The notes beneath the pieces are model-generated. The model saw only the letters and a program-made list of their open reading frames with translations. It had not been told where the DNA came from and made no database searches. Positions 6,336-6,560 of a stretch of DNA of 6,560 nucleotides are shown here, in pieces. Within the stretch, counting starts at the first letter, position 1. Every line of letters begins with the position of its first letter. Source of the DNA: Syntrophobacter sp. SbD2. GTDB taxonomy: Bacteria > Desulfobacterota > Syntrophobacteria > Syntrophobacterales > Syntrophobacteraceae. The DNA lies in the NCBI GenBank assembly GCA_900290385.1, contig OMSV01000151.1:1-6560 (forward strand), in the 5' to 3' direction. Position numbers and translations under genes: made by a program.

Positions 6336-6359
6336 GGGTGGGCACGACTGTGCCCACCC
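6336..6359. repeat. Perfect 10-bp hairpin, REP-like (GGGTGGGCAC/GTGCCCACCC)
   Basis: GGGTGGGCAC (6336-6345) and GTGCCCACCC (6350-6359) pair perfectly around a GACT loop, followed by CTACAGG-type sequence on the plus side. There is no T-run on either side, so a simple intrinsic terminator is unlikely, although it could still halt transcription from the gene at the right edge. The motif GTGGGCAC...GTGCCCAC resembles short intergenic palindromes that I recall as dispersed in many copies in bacterial genomes. Copy number cannot be judged from this window. Confidence 0.65.
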
Positions 6360-6427
6360 TACAGGAGGTGCTGTACGAAGCTACAAGGGTTACAGGGTAT
6401 TAGCGGTCTATAGGAGGCTTTGACTTA

Positions 6428-6560
6428 TTATTTCACCTGCTTGTTTAATGCCTCCCTGTCCCCGCCGCTCATGCCGGCAATGTACCTAACCAGCTTCTTC
6501 CTGGACTCGATGTCATACTGGCTGGTGATGGCGATCTGCTCCATAATCGGCGAGCCGATC
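6428..6560 (-). CDS. C-terminal end of an unrecognised protein (partial)
   Basis: The minus strand is open from the window edge to a TAA at 6430-6428, followed at once by a second in-frame TAA (6427-6425). The 43 visible residues, beginning IGSPIMEQIAITSQYD and ending DREALNKQVK, look like a real soluble protein tail: charged, helical, with G/C-rich third codon positions like the neighbours. I do not recognise the family. It points toward the SDR gene in the same direction. The 150-nt gap with two inverted repeats makes a shared transcript possible but not assured. If the internal ATG were the start it could also be a very small protein, but no ribosome site can be assessed at the edge. Confidence 0.6.
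   Translation of the reverse strand, partial: IGSPIMEQIAITSQYDIESRKKLVRYIAGMSGGDREALNKQVK

Noticed and set aside
6420..6560. Plus-strand open frame at the right edge (from TTG 6420) that looks hydrophobic
   Set aside because: A ribosome-like GGAGG is almost adjacent to the TTG, too close to be used. The opposite strand gives a more protein-like charged tail ending in tandem stops, so I favour the minus-strand gene.

Overview
The window reads as a piece of an anaerobic bacterial chromosome. The gene complement (a FadD-type acyl-CoA ligase next to a DUF362 protein, an SDR dehydrogenase, a VapBC-type module, and degenerate intergenic repeats) and the moderate-to-high GC codon usage resemble deltaproteobacterial (Desulfobacterota) sulfate reducers or syntrophs. 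This placement is a judgement from protein flavour and not a computed result.

Layout. Positions 1-1230 (minus) encode the N-terminal 410 residues of leucyl-tRNA synthetase; the rest lies beyond the left edge. Positions 1231-1588 are non-coding, with a probable leuS promoter and a repeat-bearing stretch: a 9-nt triplicate flanked by an imperfect inverted repeat. Positions 1589-2219 (minus) hold a two-gene type II toxin-antitoxin module, an AbrB/MazE-fold antitoxin followed by a PIN-domain VapC-like toxin, overlapping by 29 nt. Positions 2220-2472 are a divergent intergenic region with a nested hairpin, a palindrome next to a perfect TATAAT, and a small terminator-like hairpin just ahead of the next gene. 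Positions 2473-4137 (plus) encode a 554-residue AMP-forming acyl-CoA ligase. It is coupled to a DUF362 protein (4134-5477, plus) with four C-terminal cysteines. Convergent to that, and only 2 nt away, is an SDR dehydrogenase (5480-6277, minus). Positions 6278-6427 carry two inverted repeats, one a perfect 10-bp REP-like hairpin. Positions 6428-6560 (minus) are the C-terminal end of an unrecognised protein.

How the genes may work together. The ligase activates a carboxylic acid to its CoA thioester and the SDR could oxidise or reduce a hydroxyacyl/oxo intermediate, so the right half suggests acyl-CoA metabolism. The DUF362 protein is probably co-transcribed with the ligase, but its function is unknown. 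leuS and the toxin-antitoxin pair are unrelated neighbours.

The most useful observation is at the start of the DUF362 gene. The only ATG with a good Shine-Dalgarno (4162) is out of frame by one base with the long reading frame. This implies a one-base deletion, a sequencing error, or an unusual start. I found no convincing new multi-gene system.
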